A DNA stretch of 64,000 nucleotides, taken from assembly GCF_027595985.1 (NCBI RefSeq), contig NC_073305.1:80297974-80361973 (forward strand), read 5' to 3'. Below, one piece after another: positions 11,270-23,042 of this stretch. Position 1 is the stretch's first letter; each line of letters opens with the position of its first letter. This DNA is from Sorex araneus. Its lineage: Eukaryota; Chordata; Mammalia; Eulipotyphla; Soricidae. A program made the position numbers and the translations under genes. Below the pieces are notes generated by a model, which was not told the origin of the DNA, did no database searches, and was given only the letters and a program-made list of their open reading frames with translations.

Positions 11270-13345
11270 TTAAGATTTTCCACAGAATCTAATATAATGC
11301 TGGCCATCTTCTATTGGTGGCTTAATCCTGAATGATGAGGTGTGCTCTGTAATGCCAATTTTTCACTGGTTTGAATATTTTTGTATGATTTATTCAAAGA
11401 GCAAGAAATCGGTGGAGGAACACAAATCGGAGGGGAATGAGGAGATCAGTGAAAGTGCCATGTCTAACGACCAGAGACTGAGCCAGAGAGAAATGAAACC
11501 CTCTGCCCGCCGATGGCCTGGGGATTTCCTGGATGATGTGGTGTCACCCCTTCCCTTTAGTCAGACGACCTGAGGAGTATGATCAACCAGGATGCTGAAT
11601 TGTAGCTTTCATGAAGCAGCATAGATAAAAATCTTGCCATATAATTTTTTATTTACAATTTAGAAATTCTAGATTGGTTGACTTTGGTTCAAAGCTTTAC
11701 ACCAACTGATGGAAAGAAAAAATATACTATTGACTTACTGGACTTCTTTGTCTCCCCCTTTTCCCTCTGAGGCTTGACTAAAATTCTCTCAAAAATAAGT
11801 ACTGTGGGTCTACCTGTCCTCTGGGAATGACTGAAGTGCAGGACAGAAGCTCACTGCTGGCTTCTGCGGTGGTGTCCTTTCCATAAACATTTACTTTCTG
11901 GAAAAGCACCATTTTTAGACATCCCCAAGGATGTATTTGCCTTGCTGAGCACCCAGATACAGAAACTAGAAACTTGGTCTCTGTTCTGAATGAAAACTCT
12001 CACCACCCACCTCCACCAAAGCTATACACATAACTTCCCCAGACAGTCTCTTACTTTGGGAGTCTGGTGCCCACAAGGAAAGGCCAAGGATAGGTTTGAA
12101 GCCTTGAAGCTTTGCTGTCAAGGAGATGATGGGCACAATAAAGAAGTACTCATGAGAGGAGCAAGTTATTAACTGCCACTTTATAGGTCTACAACCTGCA
12201 TGAGTGTTTTGTTTTTCTCCTAAAGGCCCTGAATGCCCTCCCTAAATTAGTTAGGTGCAGAGATCTAAGCCACTTGCCGGGTCCATAGTGAAGCTGAGCA
12301 AAGCATGTCCTGTACTTCACTGTCTCTCTCAGTAGGTGCTTCTGGGTTTTGGAAGGGACTTACACTGATCACCATAGAGATTCTGTAGGAACCCAGGCGA
12401 GAGAACATGGGCCAGCAGGAGGGAAGAAGGTTGGCTTTCTGGTCTTGAGCCAAATCCTTTAAAAGGCTGGATGACGACCTTGCCATGTCCAATGCATCTC
12501 ATCAGATAAGTAGTAGCAGGATGCCCGGGTTCCTAGGGAGGGGACAGTGAACTTCACTCTGGGCAGGGAGAGTGACTGCAGGGCTGTGGTGCTCTTCAAG
12601 CTCCCACAAACCTCTCCTGAACATCCCAAAGAAGTCTGCAGGGCTGATCTTTGGATTTTTTATTTACTTTTTTAATTGTACATCATTTGAATATTAGACT
12701 TTGCAAAAATACTTCAGGACATATGTTTTTTCATGTGTTTCTTCTTTCGAAATACAGAAGTTGAGAAATTCTTTAAAATCCATGTCTGATTATGTCAGTA
12801 CCCTCCAAGAGCTCTAGTGTCACTTTAAGCCAAAGGGCCTGAGCACCTTCTGGCCAAACTCACCCCAGAACTCAGCTCCTTGCAGCCCCTGTGGGCTATT
12901 GCTGCCCCTTTGACCCCTGGACTCCCCATTCATCTCAGTGCCTTTGCTTACCATGAAGCACTCTTGCCTAAACGTTCTCTGGGCTCATTTTCCTACCTTC
13001 TTTGGGTCTGAGTACCAATAATACCTTTAGACATGCTATCTGGGTCATTACCCAGTAACCCCCATTTACTTCCCTACTTTGCTTTTGGTCAAAGCTGTTA
13101 GAAATTCACCTTGTCTGGTTTATTCATTCACTCGCTTATGTTCTCTGCTTTCTCCAGCAGGTTCGCTAAGAACAGAGACATTTGTTTAGTTCATTAATGA
13201 CCTTTGGGGACTCCTACAAAGATTCCCCTGCCACAACCCAGAACTAGAGGTGCATCTTATCTAACCCCTACGGACAATTCATTGCTAATTAGCAAACTAG
13301 ATGAATTTTCATAAGCAATGATGTGTATTGGTTATCACTAAGTGT
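11270..13345. other. Unique DNA, nothing recognised
   Basis: About 2 kb without a recognised repeat. The GC content rises around 12250-13250. The small ORFs do not look coding and lack convincing splice-bounded exon structure. Confidence 0.5.
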
Positions 13346-13349
13346 TCTC

Positions 13350-13450
13350 AGTTTTCTGGCTGAAGACATAGGGGTCCAGGAGTTTCAGAGCCTACTCTGA
13401 GGTCATGCTGCTGCTGAGAGGGTAGCATTAGGACCCAGGTGTCCTGACTC
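13350..13450 (-). mobile_element. MIR fragment
   Basis: The order of GAGGTCATGCTGCTGCTGAG, AGGACCCAGGTGTCCTGACT and the preceding sequence fits a minus-strand MIR, where the lost-antisense motif is the GACCTTG-type region. Confidence 0.4.
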
Positions 13451-14442
13451 GCAACTGTAGGTCTTTGGGGAAACAACTTGCTAAGTTTCCGGGTGGCTGG
13501 TCCCATGCTTGAATGCACAGGACCCTGACATGGGCTCTAGCCAAGCTCAATCCTCAGACACGCAGCCTGCCACCAGCCTGAGAAGTGGGCACCACACCAC
13601 TGTCATTTCCTGGACAGAGAAATACGTGTCTCTGCCTGCAGGGCTCAGAGCAGTAGTAATTATGAGAGTCTGGAGGGAAGTGAGAAAAAGCATCAGGGCC
13701 ATTTAACAACCTTCACTGACCTGCAAATTATTATTTACAGTAACACAGAGCATTTCCTCTGCGGAGGCAAAAACACAGAATGTAGGATGCATGAGGGTTT
13801 TGTTTGTTTTTTGTTTTTTTGTGTTTTTTTTTAAATAATCCGGAATCATCACAGTGCTCTCTGGATAAACAGATTAAGAACAGAAAGGGTGGCTGGGCTG
13901 GTCAAGACGGACTTGAATTTTGGAGATGAAAGGAATGAACCCTTGCTGTTCTTTATTAAATTCCTTCTAGAAGCTCTGGAGATGATGTTGAGAAACTTAT
14001 TGGAAAATCTTGAGAGGCTTTGTCAGATCTTATTTGTCTTGTTTATCCCATTGGGTTGGCACTGCTGGAGATGGTCAAGCTAGAAAAGTGTGTGTGAACT
14101 CACTGCAGGGCCAGGTGGGGTTTTGCAACACCCCTCTTCCTACCTTGTTCCCAGAGTGCAGACCCTCCCTCAATGGAACACCTCCACTCGAGGGAGAGGG
14201 GGTATCCTCAGTCCCAACAGCTCATTTCAGTCATTACCCTGCTCACACTGAGCTGCCTGCCTCCTCAAAGTCTCTTTCTGCTCTCCTTAGCTTTGTGCTC
14301 CGGAGTGACAGAGAATGAAGCAATCTCACAGTAGTCACAGACAAGCACTCCTAAATACAGGTTTTCATTGTCCCACTGGCTCTAAAAGCAGACCTTGGCA
14401 CCTAGAAGTTCTTGCAAGCAGAGGTTCCCCAAAAGCCATCCT
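13451..14442. other. Unique DNA with one T-rich stretch
   Basis: Apart from a T-rich run at about 13800-13832 nothing is recognised. ORFs up to about 100 codons overlap in different frames and show no family resemblance. Confidence 0.5.
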
Positions 14443-14494
<52 letters not shown>

Positions 14495-14515
14495 TGTATG
14501 TGTTTGTGTGTACAG
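14443..14515. repeat. (CT)n(GT)n compound microsatellite
   Basis: A CT run changes into GT repeats at about 14478 and ends in TATGTGTTTGTG variants. Confidence 0.95.
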
Positions 14516-14776
14516 AAGTGTGTACATGGGCTCATGTGTATTCCCTTAAGGAGGAAATACTGCATATACCTAGTGAGAAAAGGGAGGAGAGTGCGAAAGA
14601 CAAAGTATGAGGAGGTTAAGGCACTTCCCTTACATGTAGTCAACCTGATTGAATTCTGGATACTGAATATTGTCCTCTGAGCACTTCCAGGGGGTCACTT
14701 TTAAGCAGAGATCCAAGAAGAAGCTCTGAGCATAGCCCATTGTGGCCCCAAACAAATGAAACAAAAAATTAATAGA

Positions 14777-15075
14777 GAAGAGGAGAGGAGAGGGGAGGGG
14801 AGGGCAAGAGAGGGGAGAAGAGAGGAGAAGAGAGGAGGGGAGGAGAGGGGACGGGAGGAAAGGGGAGGGAAGGGGAGAGGAGAAGAGAGGAGAGGAGAGG
14901 AGAGGAGAGGAGAGGAGAGGAGAGGAGAGGAGAGGAGAGGAGAGGAGAGGAGAGGAGAGGAGAGGAGAGGAGAGGAGAGGAGAGGAGGCAGGAGGAGAGG
15001 AGGTGGGAGGAGTGGAGGGGAGGGGAGGTGGAAGGAGTGGAGGGGAGGGAAGAGGAATGGGAGGTGGGAGGAGTA
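14777..15075. repeat. GA-rich tract with an AGAGG pentamer core
   Basis: About 300 bases are almost all purine on the plus strand. The centre (about 14885-14985) is a regular AGAGG pentamer array. The edges are degenerate GGGGA/GGAGG variants. ORFs on both strands here are translation artefacts of the repeat. Confidence 0.97.
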
Positions 15076-15096
15076 GGAATGGAAGGGAAACAGCCT

Positions 15097-15098
15097 GA

Positions 15099-15131
<33 letters not shown>

Positions 15132-15137
15132 TGTGTG
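15097..15137. repeat. (GT)n microsatellite
   Basis: A GT dinucleotide run with one TATG interruption, close to the end of the purine tract. Confidence 0.95.
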
Positions 15138-15139
15138 AG

Positions 15140-15792
15140 AATAAAGGCGTGTTGGTAGAATTGTGTTTCATGCCTTCCTCTTCATTGCTTCTCAACTTCC
15201 TTTTTCCTTTCATTCCCAGACTTCTCCCCAGTGTCTTGTCCCAAGAGGCTGACTCTTAGCTGGATAGCCACCCCTCAAAAGGGGTTAAAACTGGGGACAC
15301 TTGAGCTTTTATAGAGGATCACAGAAATCCAAAATTTCTCAAGGTCCAACACAGTGTCTGAGTGTGGCACCTCAATGTGGTGAGTGAGACCAGAGTTTTT
15401 GGGGAAGATAACAGTAAAGGACTCCCTAATACTTACCTTCACCTTCTTAGAATATTTGTCGGCTATGTTCATGGATCCATGTATTTTAACCATCAGTTGT
15501 CTTAAACTTGACATTCTTTACTTTCTAAGTCCTAACAAGCCCCTGAGTTAGTCAAGACCACATATTACAATGAATCGCCTGACACATTGGCTCATTCATT
15601 TGTGAATTTGTTTATGTGACAGGGTTAGTGATGCATTACATAAGATGACAAGAAGAAAACATGATGGTCAAGTAGTGGTATTTATTCTGGATATGGGAGA
15701 GGCTAAAAGGAACTGTAAAGAAAGGAAGTGACATTTCTGAGGGCCTTTTGTGCTGATTCCCCATCTCCTCTCTTCAGCCTGTGGTCAGTGGT
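15140..15792. other. Unique DNA, nothing recognised
   Basis: Nothing beyond short non-coding-looking ORFs is visible. Confidence 0.5.
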
Positions 15793-15804
15793 TACATTTT
15801 CCTG

Positions 15805-15988
15805 GGCTTTATGTTTGTTTGTTTGTTTGCTTTTTAGGTCAGACCTGGCGATGCACAGGGGTCACTCCTGGTTCTACACTCAGGAATTATCCCTGGCGTC
15901 AGGGGACCATATGGGATGCTGGGAATCGAACCCGGGTTGGCTGCATGCAAGGAAAACACCCTACCTGATGTGCTATCACTCTAGCTCC
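15805..15988 (-). mobile_element. SOR SINE with target-site duplication
   Basis: A minus-strand class A SINE. The tail side is the GTTTGTTTGTTTG stretch, the body reads GGTCAGACCTGGCGATGCAC and GGGACCATATGGGATGCTGG, and the head ends at ATCACTCTAGCTCC. The flanks TACATTTTCCTG (15793-15804) and TACATTCTCCTG (15989-16000) differ at one base. About ten bases are missing in the body near 15899. Confidence 0.92.
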
Positions 15989-16283
15989 TACATTCTCCTG
16001 TTATTAAGGATTGCTGAGTTGCCCAAAGTTAACAACAATGAATCAAGGTTCCAACTCTCCTTAGTTTTCATGAGATAGGATAAGACTTTGAGACATGGGG
16101 AGCCCACTGTTGGGAGAACCAGCTCCTAATCACAGAATCACAGGGCTATACAGGACCAGAACTGGCTGCTATTTTCTCAGGAATAAAGAATCTATTTATT
16201 AAAACATTTATTATAGCTTAGATAATATGATTTAACTAGTGTTAAAGTTTATTATATTATTATAATATAATATATTATGTTAC

Positions 16284-16520
16284 TATCACTGTCACTGTCA
16301 TCCCATTGCTCATAGATTTGCTCAAGCGGGCACCAGTAACATCTCCATTGTGAGACTTGTTGTTACTGTTTTTGGCATATCCAATACATCACTGGGAGCT
16401 TGCCAGGCTCTGCTGTATGGGAGAGATACTCTCAGTAGCTTGCTGGGCTGTCTGAGAGGAGTGGAAGAATCAAACCCGGGTTGGCCGCATGCAAGACAAA
16501 ACGCCGTTCCCGCTGTGCTA
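16284..16520 (-). mobile_element. Class B SINE inserted in AT-rich DNA
   Basis: Minus orientation. The tail is at the left (TATCACTGTCACTGTCATCC), followed by the complement of the 3' domain (CATCTCCATTGTGAGACTTG), the body (GCTTGCCAGGCTCTGC) and the tRNA head at the right (GCCGTTCCCGCTGTGCTAT). TATTATTATA-type sequence flanks both sides, so the duplication cannot be placed exactly. Confidence 0.92.
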
Positions 16521-16574
16521 TATTATTATATGTTATAATAATATTTATTATCATGTAATATAATAATATTGATG

Positions 16575-17000
16575 TAAAAGTCACACCCCCACCAAAATGC
16601 CCATGACCCTCCATCACTGTTGTGTGTCACTTCTGATCTGATCAACGATTCCCCCCAACCTTTGTCCCACTGGCACTGTCACTGTAATCCGTTGCTCATT
16701 GATTTGCTTGAGGGCAACAGTGACATCTCCATTGTGAGACTTGTTGTTACTGTTTTCGCCCCACTGTTGTTGATAATTTTTTTAACCAATACATAGGGTT
16801 TGCCATTGTTGCATATTGTCTACTTCCTGAGTTTTTTCTCTATATTCCACAGATGAGTGGGACCATCTGACAATTGTTCTTTTCCCTCTGACTTATTCCA
16901 TGTAACATGACATTCTTCAGTTTCATCCATGTTGCATGATTTCATCTTTTCAAGAATGGGAATGAAACTCTACACCTTACATTTCTCTCAGAGTTTGTGA
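16575..17000 (-). mobile_element. Old L1 3' region, antisense, interrupted by a SINE fragment
   Basis: ACTTATTCCATGTAACATGA, then TTCAGTTTCATCCATGTTGC, then TTCATCTTT is the antisense of a well-known conserved stretch near the L1 ORF2/3' UTR boundary. The AC-rich left part resembles an antisense L1 3' UTR. A class B fragment at 16672-16757 is inserted into it. Confidence 0.65.
16672..16757 (-). mobile_element. 5'-truncated class B SINE
   Basis: Only the 3' domain is present: GCACTGTCACTGTAATCCG through ATCTCCATTGTGAGACTTG to TTACTGTTTTCG. The motif CCCACTG lies on both sides (16666-16672 and about 16760-16766) and may be a short target-site duplication. If so, this is a separate truncated insertion and not a broken older copy. 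Confidence 0.8.
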
Positions 17001-18160
17001 AACTTAAAAAAAAATTATGTTAATGTTTATTTGCTTATCTAAGTGCACATAAACAAAAACATTCTTTGTTGTCCTCCCACCCCATGTAATGTCAAAAGCG
17101 ACTGTGGGGTCAGTTTCTCCGCCTGAACTCTCCCACCCATGTCCTGGGTATAATAATTCCTCACCCTCATCCAAAATGTCCATGCCCCGACTCCCACCAC
17201 AACTGAGTGAAGTCCTATGGGTATCTGTTTCTTAACTCTTCCAATTGAAAGTGCTCCCTGAGCTGTGACCAAGTTTAGCACCTTATACATTCTCTCTTCT
17301 CTGGACTTTTTGTACATAATTATGTTTCCCTTCTCTCTCAGGGTCATGTACTTTAATGCAATGTGCTGAAACCATAATTTCAGGATTCAGCTCCTTCAGC
17401 TGGAATCCCTGGGCTTGCAGTGTGAATGACCATCTGATCTTAGTGATGTCCGACTACACACAGTACAGGAAGTCACAGTGTTGGAAAGGCTGAAGCTTGC
17501 TCCCCTCCTTGTCACCTTGATGAGAAGGATGCCATGCTGAGTCTCCTCCACCAAAGGACGGCTCACTTATCCCATCATCCTCACGATGATCTGAAGCAGT
17601 GCAGTGTTCCCAGGCTGCTCATAGCGCAGTCAGTCCTGCCCCTGGCTGGCTCTCCCGTCATGCACTCCTTGCTTGCAATTACAGTGTTGAATGATACTGT
17701 TGCCATGTATGGCCAGTGACTATGAGTCATGGACTGGGAGAGGAAAATGATTGCAAAATAATATTTTTTAAATTTTCTGTTAAATGTTTCTTTATTCTCT
17801 AACATATAGATGTTTTGGAGTGACTTCATATGCATTTTCGAAAAGTCTAGCCCTCCATCTATTATATTTTGTGCCCATGGATGAAGAATCAGAGGGATCA
17901 GAAATCCCTTCCAGTGCTAGCCTGCAGGGAAATATTAGTGTATTAGTGATTGAGGAAGAAAGAAGATTCGAAAAATCTACCAAAAGAAAACTGTATCCTC
18001 CTATGCCACCTGGGCTGCTCTCACAGTGAATACAGCTAACTGACTTTTTCTCATTCCTGCCTGTATCCCATTCCCTAGCCCTCACCTTTACACAACCTTT
18101 TTACCACACTGATCCAGAATACCTAGAGTAAAACACAAATGTCATTGTTCTAGCTGCCTT
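17000..18160. other. Unique DNA, nothing recognised
   Basis: No repeat family is confidently recognised. The C-rich stretch at 17070-17210 may be an older antisense L1 3' UTR, but this is weak. Confidence 0.4.
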
Positions 18161-18207
18161 TTAGTTGGATGTTTTTTAATTGAATCACCAGAAGAAACAG
18201 AGTTTTA

Positions 18208-18407
18208 TTTTTATTTTTTTTATTTTATTTTATTTTATTTTTTGCTTTTTGGGTCACACCTGGCGATGCACAGGGGTTACTCCTGGCTCTGCACTCAGGA
18301 ATTACCCCTGGCCGTGCTCAGGGGACCATATGGGATGCTGGGATTTGAACCCAGGTCGGCCGAGTGCAAGGCAAATGCCCTACCCGCTGTGCTATCTCTC
18401 CAGCCCC
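18208..18407 (-). mobile_element. Young SOR SINE nested in the L1
   Basis: Close to the family consensus. The left end is the (TTTTA)n complement of its A-rich tail. The head at the right ends GTGCTATCTCTCCAGCCCC. The 15 bp motif AGAAACAGAGTTTTA is perfectly duplicated at 18193-18207 and 18408-18422, so the insertion is clean and later than the L1. Confidence 0.97.
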
Positions 18408-18585
18408 AGAAACAGAGTTTTAAAAGCTGTTCATGATTAGTTTTCAATCATACAATGTTCCAACTCCCTTCCCTCAATCAGTATATAAATTTACTACCAA
18501 CAATGTTACCAATTTCCCTCATTCCACCACCCACCCACAGTCTGCCTCTATAGAAGATACCTCTCTGTCTCCCCCTTTGTCACCT

Positions 18586-18700
18586 TCCCTCCCTCCCTCC
18601 CTCCCTCCCTCCCTCCCTCCTTCCCTCCCTCCCTCCCTCCCTCCCTCCCTCCCTTTTTCTCTCTCTCTCTCTTTCCCTCTCTCTCTCTCTCTCTCCCTTT
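18586..18700. repeat. (CCCT)n / (TC)n within the L1 3' UTR
   Basis: CCCT tetramers to about 18655, then TC dinucleotides with short CCC and TTT interruptions. The position corresponds to the purine-rich part of the L1 3' UTR. Confidence 0.95.
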
Positions 18701-19782
18701 GGGCATTATGGTTTGCAATATAGGTACTGAGAGGTTATCATGTCTGGTCCTTTACCTACTTTCAGCACATAGTTCTTATCCATAGTGACAATTTCCAACT
18801 ATCATTGTCATAGTGGTCCCTTCTGTGGGACCTTTTTCAACTACGTTTTCCCCCAACACTTGAGGCAGGCTTCCAACGCAGACCAATCCTCCTGGCCCTG
18901 GTTTCTATTGTCCTTGGGTGTTAGTCAAATACTATGTATTTTTAATACCCACAAATAAGTGCAGTCATTCTAAGTCTGTCCCTCTACTTCTGACTCATTT
19001 TATGCAGCATGATACTCTCCATGTCCATCCACCTATAAGCAAATTTCATGACTTTATTTTTCCTTGTGGCTGCATAGTATTCCATTGTGTAGATGTACCA
19101 TAGTTTCTTCATCTGTTCTTGGACACTTGGGTTGTTTCCAGATTTCACTATTGTGAATAGTGCTGCAATGAACATAAAAGTGAAGATGGCATTTCTTCTC
19201 TGTGTTTTTGTGTTCCCAGAAGTGGTATTGCTGGGTCATATGTAAAATCAATATTTAGCTTTTTGAGGAATACCCATATTGTTTTCCAAAAGGGCTGGAT
19301 CAGTCAGCATTCCCATCATCAATGAATGAGAGTCCCTTTCTCCCTACATCCATACCCGTACTAATTGTTCTTATATTTTTTGATGTGTGCCAGTTTCTGT
19401 GGTGTGAGATGATATCTCATTGAAGGTTCAGACAGAGGAAGGAACTGGCCTAAGTCTTCCCTGCTGGTAAGAGAGTTGAGCTCCTAGACCACTATCTCCA
19501 CCTTTGCTTGGCACGTCCACTGTCCTTATTATGTATCCCATTAACCATGAGGGGGCGCACTTCCAGACTCAGGAGAGTACTTCCCTCACCCCTACCTGCC
19601 AGCTATCTTCCACAGGGATCTACTAACACCACCTGGCACTTCAAAGCAATGAGGAGAATATTTACTGAGTGAAAGAAGTTACAATGAAGTCAAATACTGT
19701 GCTATTCTGACGTTCTTACTCTTGAGTGATGAGCCTGGGGCGGGTTTCCTCAACTTTTCTCAACCTTCAGCACCAGATCAAT

Positions 19783-20525
19783 GATATTGCTTGGAGAAAG
19801 AGAGGGACAGACATAGAATGACTGTACACATTTGTGGAATATAAAGTAACATAATGGGAGAGTAACATGCAAGGATACTAGAGATAAGGACCAGGATTGC
19901 TCCATAGCTTGGACGCCAATTTTACATGCTAGGGGAAAAGGCAGCTGAGATAGAGAAGGGACCACCAAGTAAAGGATGCTTGGAGGGCTCGCTCAGGATG
20001 GGGGATGTGTGCTGAAAGTAGACTATAGACCAAATATGATGACCACTTAATACCTATATTACAAACCATAGCACACCAGGTATTAATTCCTCTGTCCCTC
20101 TCGGAGAGCCCGGCAAGCTACTGAGAGTATTCTGCCCACACAGCAGAGCCTGGCAAGCTACCCATGGCGTATTTGACATGCCCAAAACAGTAACAACAAG
20201 TCTCACAATGAAGACGTTACTGGTGCCCGCTTGAGGAAATCGATGAACAACGGGATGACAGTGCTACAGTGCTACAGTGCTACAAACCATAACACCCAAA
20301 AGAGAGAGAAAGTAAAAGGGAATATGCCTGCCACAGGGGGTGAGGGGAGGAGGGATGGTGTGGGAGTGGCGGGAGGGATACTGGAAACATCGGTGGTGGA
20401 GAATGGGTACTGGTGGAAGGATGGGTACTCCATCATTGTATGACTGAAATGTAAGCAAGAAAATTTGTAACTGTACCTCACGACGATTCATTAACATTTC
20501 TTTTTTAAAAGAGGATATTGCTTGG
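19783..20525 (+). mobile_element. 5'-truncated L1 with target-site duplication and nested class B SINE
   Basis: GATATTGCTTGG is perfectly repeated at 19783-19794 and 20514-20525. Between them is an L1 3' UTR that begins GAGAAAGAGAGGGACAGACA and ends in ACGATTCATTAACATTTC with a short A tail. It is interrupted by a class B SINE (20075-20281). Just downstream lies an old SOR head, so the L1 inserted directly at its edge. Confidence 0.93.
20075..20281 (+). mobile_element. Class B SINE nested in the L1, with target-site duplication
   Basis: It begins within the B-box region (GGTATTAATTCCTCTGTCCC), so the first part of the head is missing. The body and the 3' domain (ACAATGAAGACGTTACTGGT) are complete, and it ends with three CTACAGTG units. 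ACAAACCATAGCAC (20061-20074) and ACAAACCATAACAC (20282-20295) flank it with one mismatch. Confidence 0.95.
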
Positions 20526-20660
20526 GGCTGGGAAGGTGATCCAGTGGTAGATCACATGCCTGGCTTGGATGAAGCCCTGGATTCAGTGTCCATCATTGAG
20601 ATCAAACAAAACACAGTTGTGCTGAGAGGGGCTTCTTCTAAAGTAGGCCGAGACACTAAC
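20526..20660 (+). mobile_element. Old degenerate tRNA-headed SINE
   Basis: GGGCTGGGAAGGTGATCCAG and then GGATTCAGTGTCCATCATTG follow the order of a SOR/ID head with its B box. The rest is not clearly alignable. Confidence 0.45.
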
Positions 20661-23000
20661 ACCAACAAAACTCAGCTACACTGTGACTGCCCCCTGTCAG
20701 GGACGATGAAGCAGTCCTCTCTGGGCTCAGTCCTGCCCCCTTGCTCTCACAGTGCTCAGCTGTCTTCAGGCCCACTTTGGCAGTCCCTAGAGGACAGATG
20801 ACTTGTGCTGGCCACTGGTGCCCACTCAGTGATGGTCTCAATGCAGCACCTCCCCGCAAGCGCCACCATCCTGCTGCCTGCCCTAGCTCTGGGGGTTCTA
20901 CATATTTGGGGTCCTCTCCTCCCCATGGAGGTCCTGGTGCCAAGTTGTGTTCAATCCCAAGTGTGAAAGGGCCACTTTCCCACCCACCCCGTGTCACAGA
21001 TTTTGCTCACTTGAGGCAGTCTCCTGTTCTACCACCTCCGCTGTCTGCTGCTCCCAAACCTGTCTGCAGGACAGGCTCTGCTCTGCAGGACGGGCTCTGC
21101 TCTGCAGGTGTGATAGAGGTTGAAGAATGCTGTCTGAGAAATTCCCTCCTTAGCGCCACACTGACGGGCCTGAATCCATGGGCCCGGGTGCATATCAGGG
21201 CCTGGCTGAGGGCGCCTCATGCCACTGCTATTCTCCTTCCCCTTCCTGTTTGGCCCGTGATACATCAGGCTGCCTTCTCTTCTCCTTCCTCTGTCATGTG
21301 ACTTAAACCATGAATATAGATGCATGTTGGGCTTCGTTCCTCAGCCTCCTCTCCACTCATCAGACAAATCCAGCCACATACGGATTCATTTTAAGGATTA
21401 TCTGGGGACCTCTTTCCCCCATCCCCTAGCAGCAGACCCAAGAAGATCAGGTTTTCAGCCCGGACATCAGGTAAGCCAGTCTCTGGGGAGAGGAGGAGGG
21501 GGTTGTCTTCAGTTTTATCAACATGTCTGGCAGTTCCAGATTTAAAGCCTGGATTTAATAGGAAGCTGCTAAAGCTTCATTTTAGGACGGCTCTTCTCCA
21601 CGTGTCCAGGTGGGACCCTAGAGCTCATTTGTCTTTGTAAAATGGGCCAACCTTAGTCGTTTCCATATTACTCCTTCAATCCACTTGTCTTTCTTAATTG
21701 CCTTTCCTTATCACACCTCCCTTTTCTGTCTGATTGTTTGGCCAGGGGCATTTTAGGCATCTGGGTAAAAGGCAATGGAGCCAGGAATATAGAAGTTTTA
21801 TTTCCATGGGGGTGTTTCAGTATGACCCATCATCGTTCCCCATGTGCAGTCTGCTTGTTGCAAGCCTTGCTGGTGTCAGAAAATCAAGAATACTCCTACT
21901 ATCCGGAGTGTTTTTTTCCTTCCCTCTCAGGGTGTTAAAGTGCAGGATCAAAGTCTAGATCATAGTTTCTGTGTCCTGAGAGTCACAGAAGAGAGTAAGT
22001 TACACATGGTTGGATCAAAAAACCTGTGCTGTGACCAGTTCTTCCCATCATGGGGTGTCCAGTTATAAGTGGATCTCATCAATGTCCAATCAAAGCTATA
22101 CTCCCCCCAAACACAAACAATTTTTATAAACAATGCTAGAATAAAGACTGAATTGCTTTCCCACCTCAAATAGAAAAAAGAGATAATTACCTACCTAAAT
22201 AAGTAATGATTTTTAGGTGTATCCAAAAACATACAAACGAAATGTAAAAACAAAGAGAAACCTAGAACAGAAGATTGTCAAAAAAGTAAATTAATCAAAA
22301 ATGAATATTTAAAAAATCATGTTTATGATAGTGAATGGTTTTAAAAATAGTTGCAATCACAAATAAGATCTTACATTGATATAGACCATTATAATTTACA
22401 ACAAAATTTGTTAATTATGATGCTGATTTATTTTTACTTTAATTCATTAGCTTCAAGTCCACTGAATTTGAATAATCTGCCTGACACACGGAGTTAGGAG
22501 TTTTTTGTACCTCTTCTCTTCTTATTTGCAGTATATATAGTGTTAGGGTGAAGTAGAGAGAAAAATCTGTTACCCCACTTTCCCTTTCTTTCCTCTCCTT
22601 CCTATCAAGTTCGGCGATGGCCACCATAGGAAGCTCCCACTTCCTGCCAGCCATCCTAACTGGAGTCTCCAAATGACTTTTCTCCTTATATCATCTATGT
22701 CTAGTCTCTCATCACAGGCCTTGCTTGCCCCATCCAGTCTTAGCAGAGAGTCTGAATTCAGTTTCCACCTGCCCAGTGCTCTATATGATCCCTCCAGCCT
22801 GTGTCTAGCCTGACTCTTGATGCAGCCCCCACCACACCCACTCCATCAGCTGATGTTTTTGTCTTTTGCTTTCCAGACTTTCTACTGAGAGTGTTGAGGT
22901 ATGCTTAGAATAGACAAGACTCCATAAGCAAAGAGTAGTTTGTTCTATATCGTCTTTTTTTTTCTGAACTCTGGTTAGATGTTCAGAGAAGTTCTTATAT
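20661..23000. other. Mostly unique DNA, with a GC-richer block at 20660-21560
   Basis: The GC-rich part contains a 186-codon ORF (20741-21301) that I do not believe is coding: it has no recognised domain, and the opposite strand is also open. A 19 bp unit is tandemly duplicated at 21066-21103. The rest (21560-23000) is AT-rich without a recognised repeat. Confidence 0.45.
21066..21103. repeat. Two-copy 19 bp tandem repeat
   Basis: The unit GCAGGACAGGCTCTGCTCT is repeated once with one difference and begins a third time. Confidence 0.9.
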
Positions 23001-23042
23001 ACACACACATATATATGTATAATATATATATGTATATATATC
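22999..23042. repeat. (AC)n / (AT)n microsatellite
   Basis: A short ACACAC run passes into TATATG and TATATA repeats. Confidence 0.9.

Larger units (their letters stand above)
18163..19425 (-). mobile_element. 5'-truncated L1, antisense, with a nested SOR
   Basis: Read on the minus strand, the element runs from the last part of ORF2 (the complement of CAGCAATACCACTTCTGG near 19228, of GAATACTATGCAGCCAC near 19082) through the 3' UTR to the terminal GGTGATTCAATT-type end near 18180. ORF2 is only a C-terminal fragment with broken frames. A SOR SINE is inserted in the 3' UTR. The purine-rich UTR site has expanded into (TC)n and (CCCT)n on the plus strand. Confidence 0.88.

Noticed and set aside
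14701-15213. 170-codon minus-strand and 106-codon plus-strand ORFs
   Set aside because: They translate the GA-rich tract (repeats of LLSSP or RGEER). No stop arises simply because the repeat unit lacks one.
20741-21301. 186-codon ORF in GC-richer DNA
   Set aside because: No domain is recognised, the opposite strand is also open, and it crosses a 19 bp tandem repeat. GC content explains the open frame. A short exon cannot be wholly excluded without alignment.
20660-21560. CpG island promoter
   Set aside because: The stretch is GC-richer, but CpG dinucleotides are sparse and no exon or conserved transcription start is visible.
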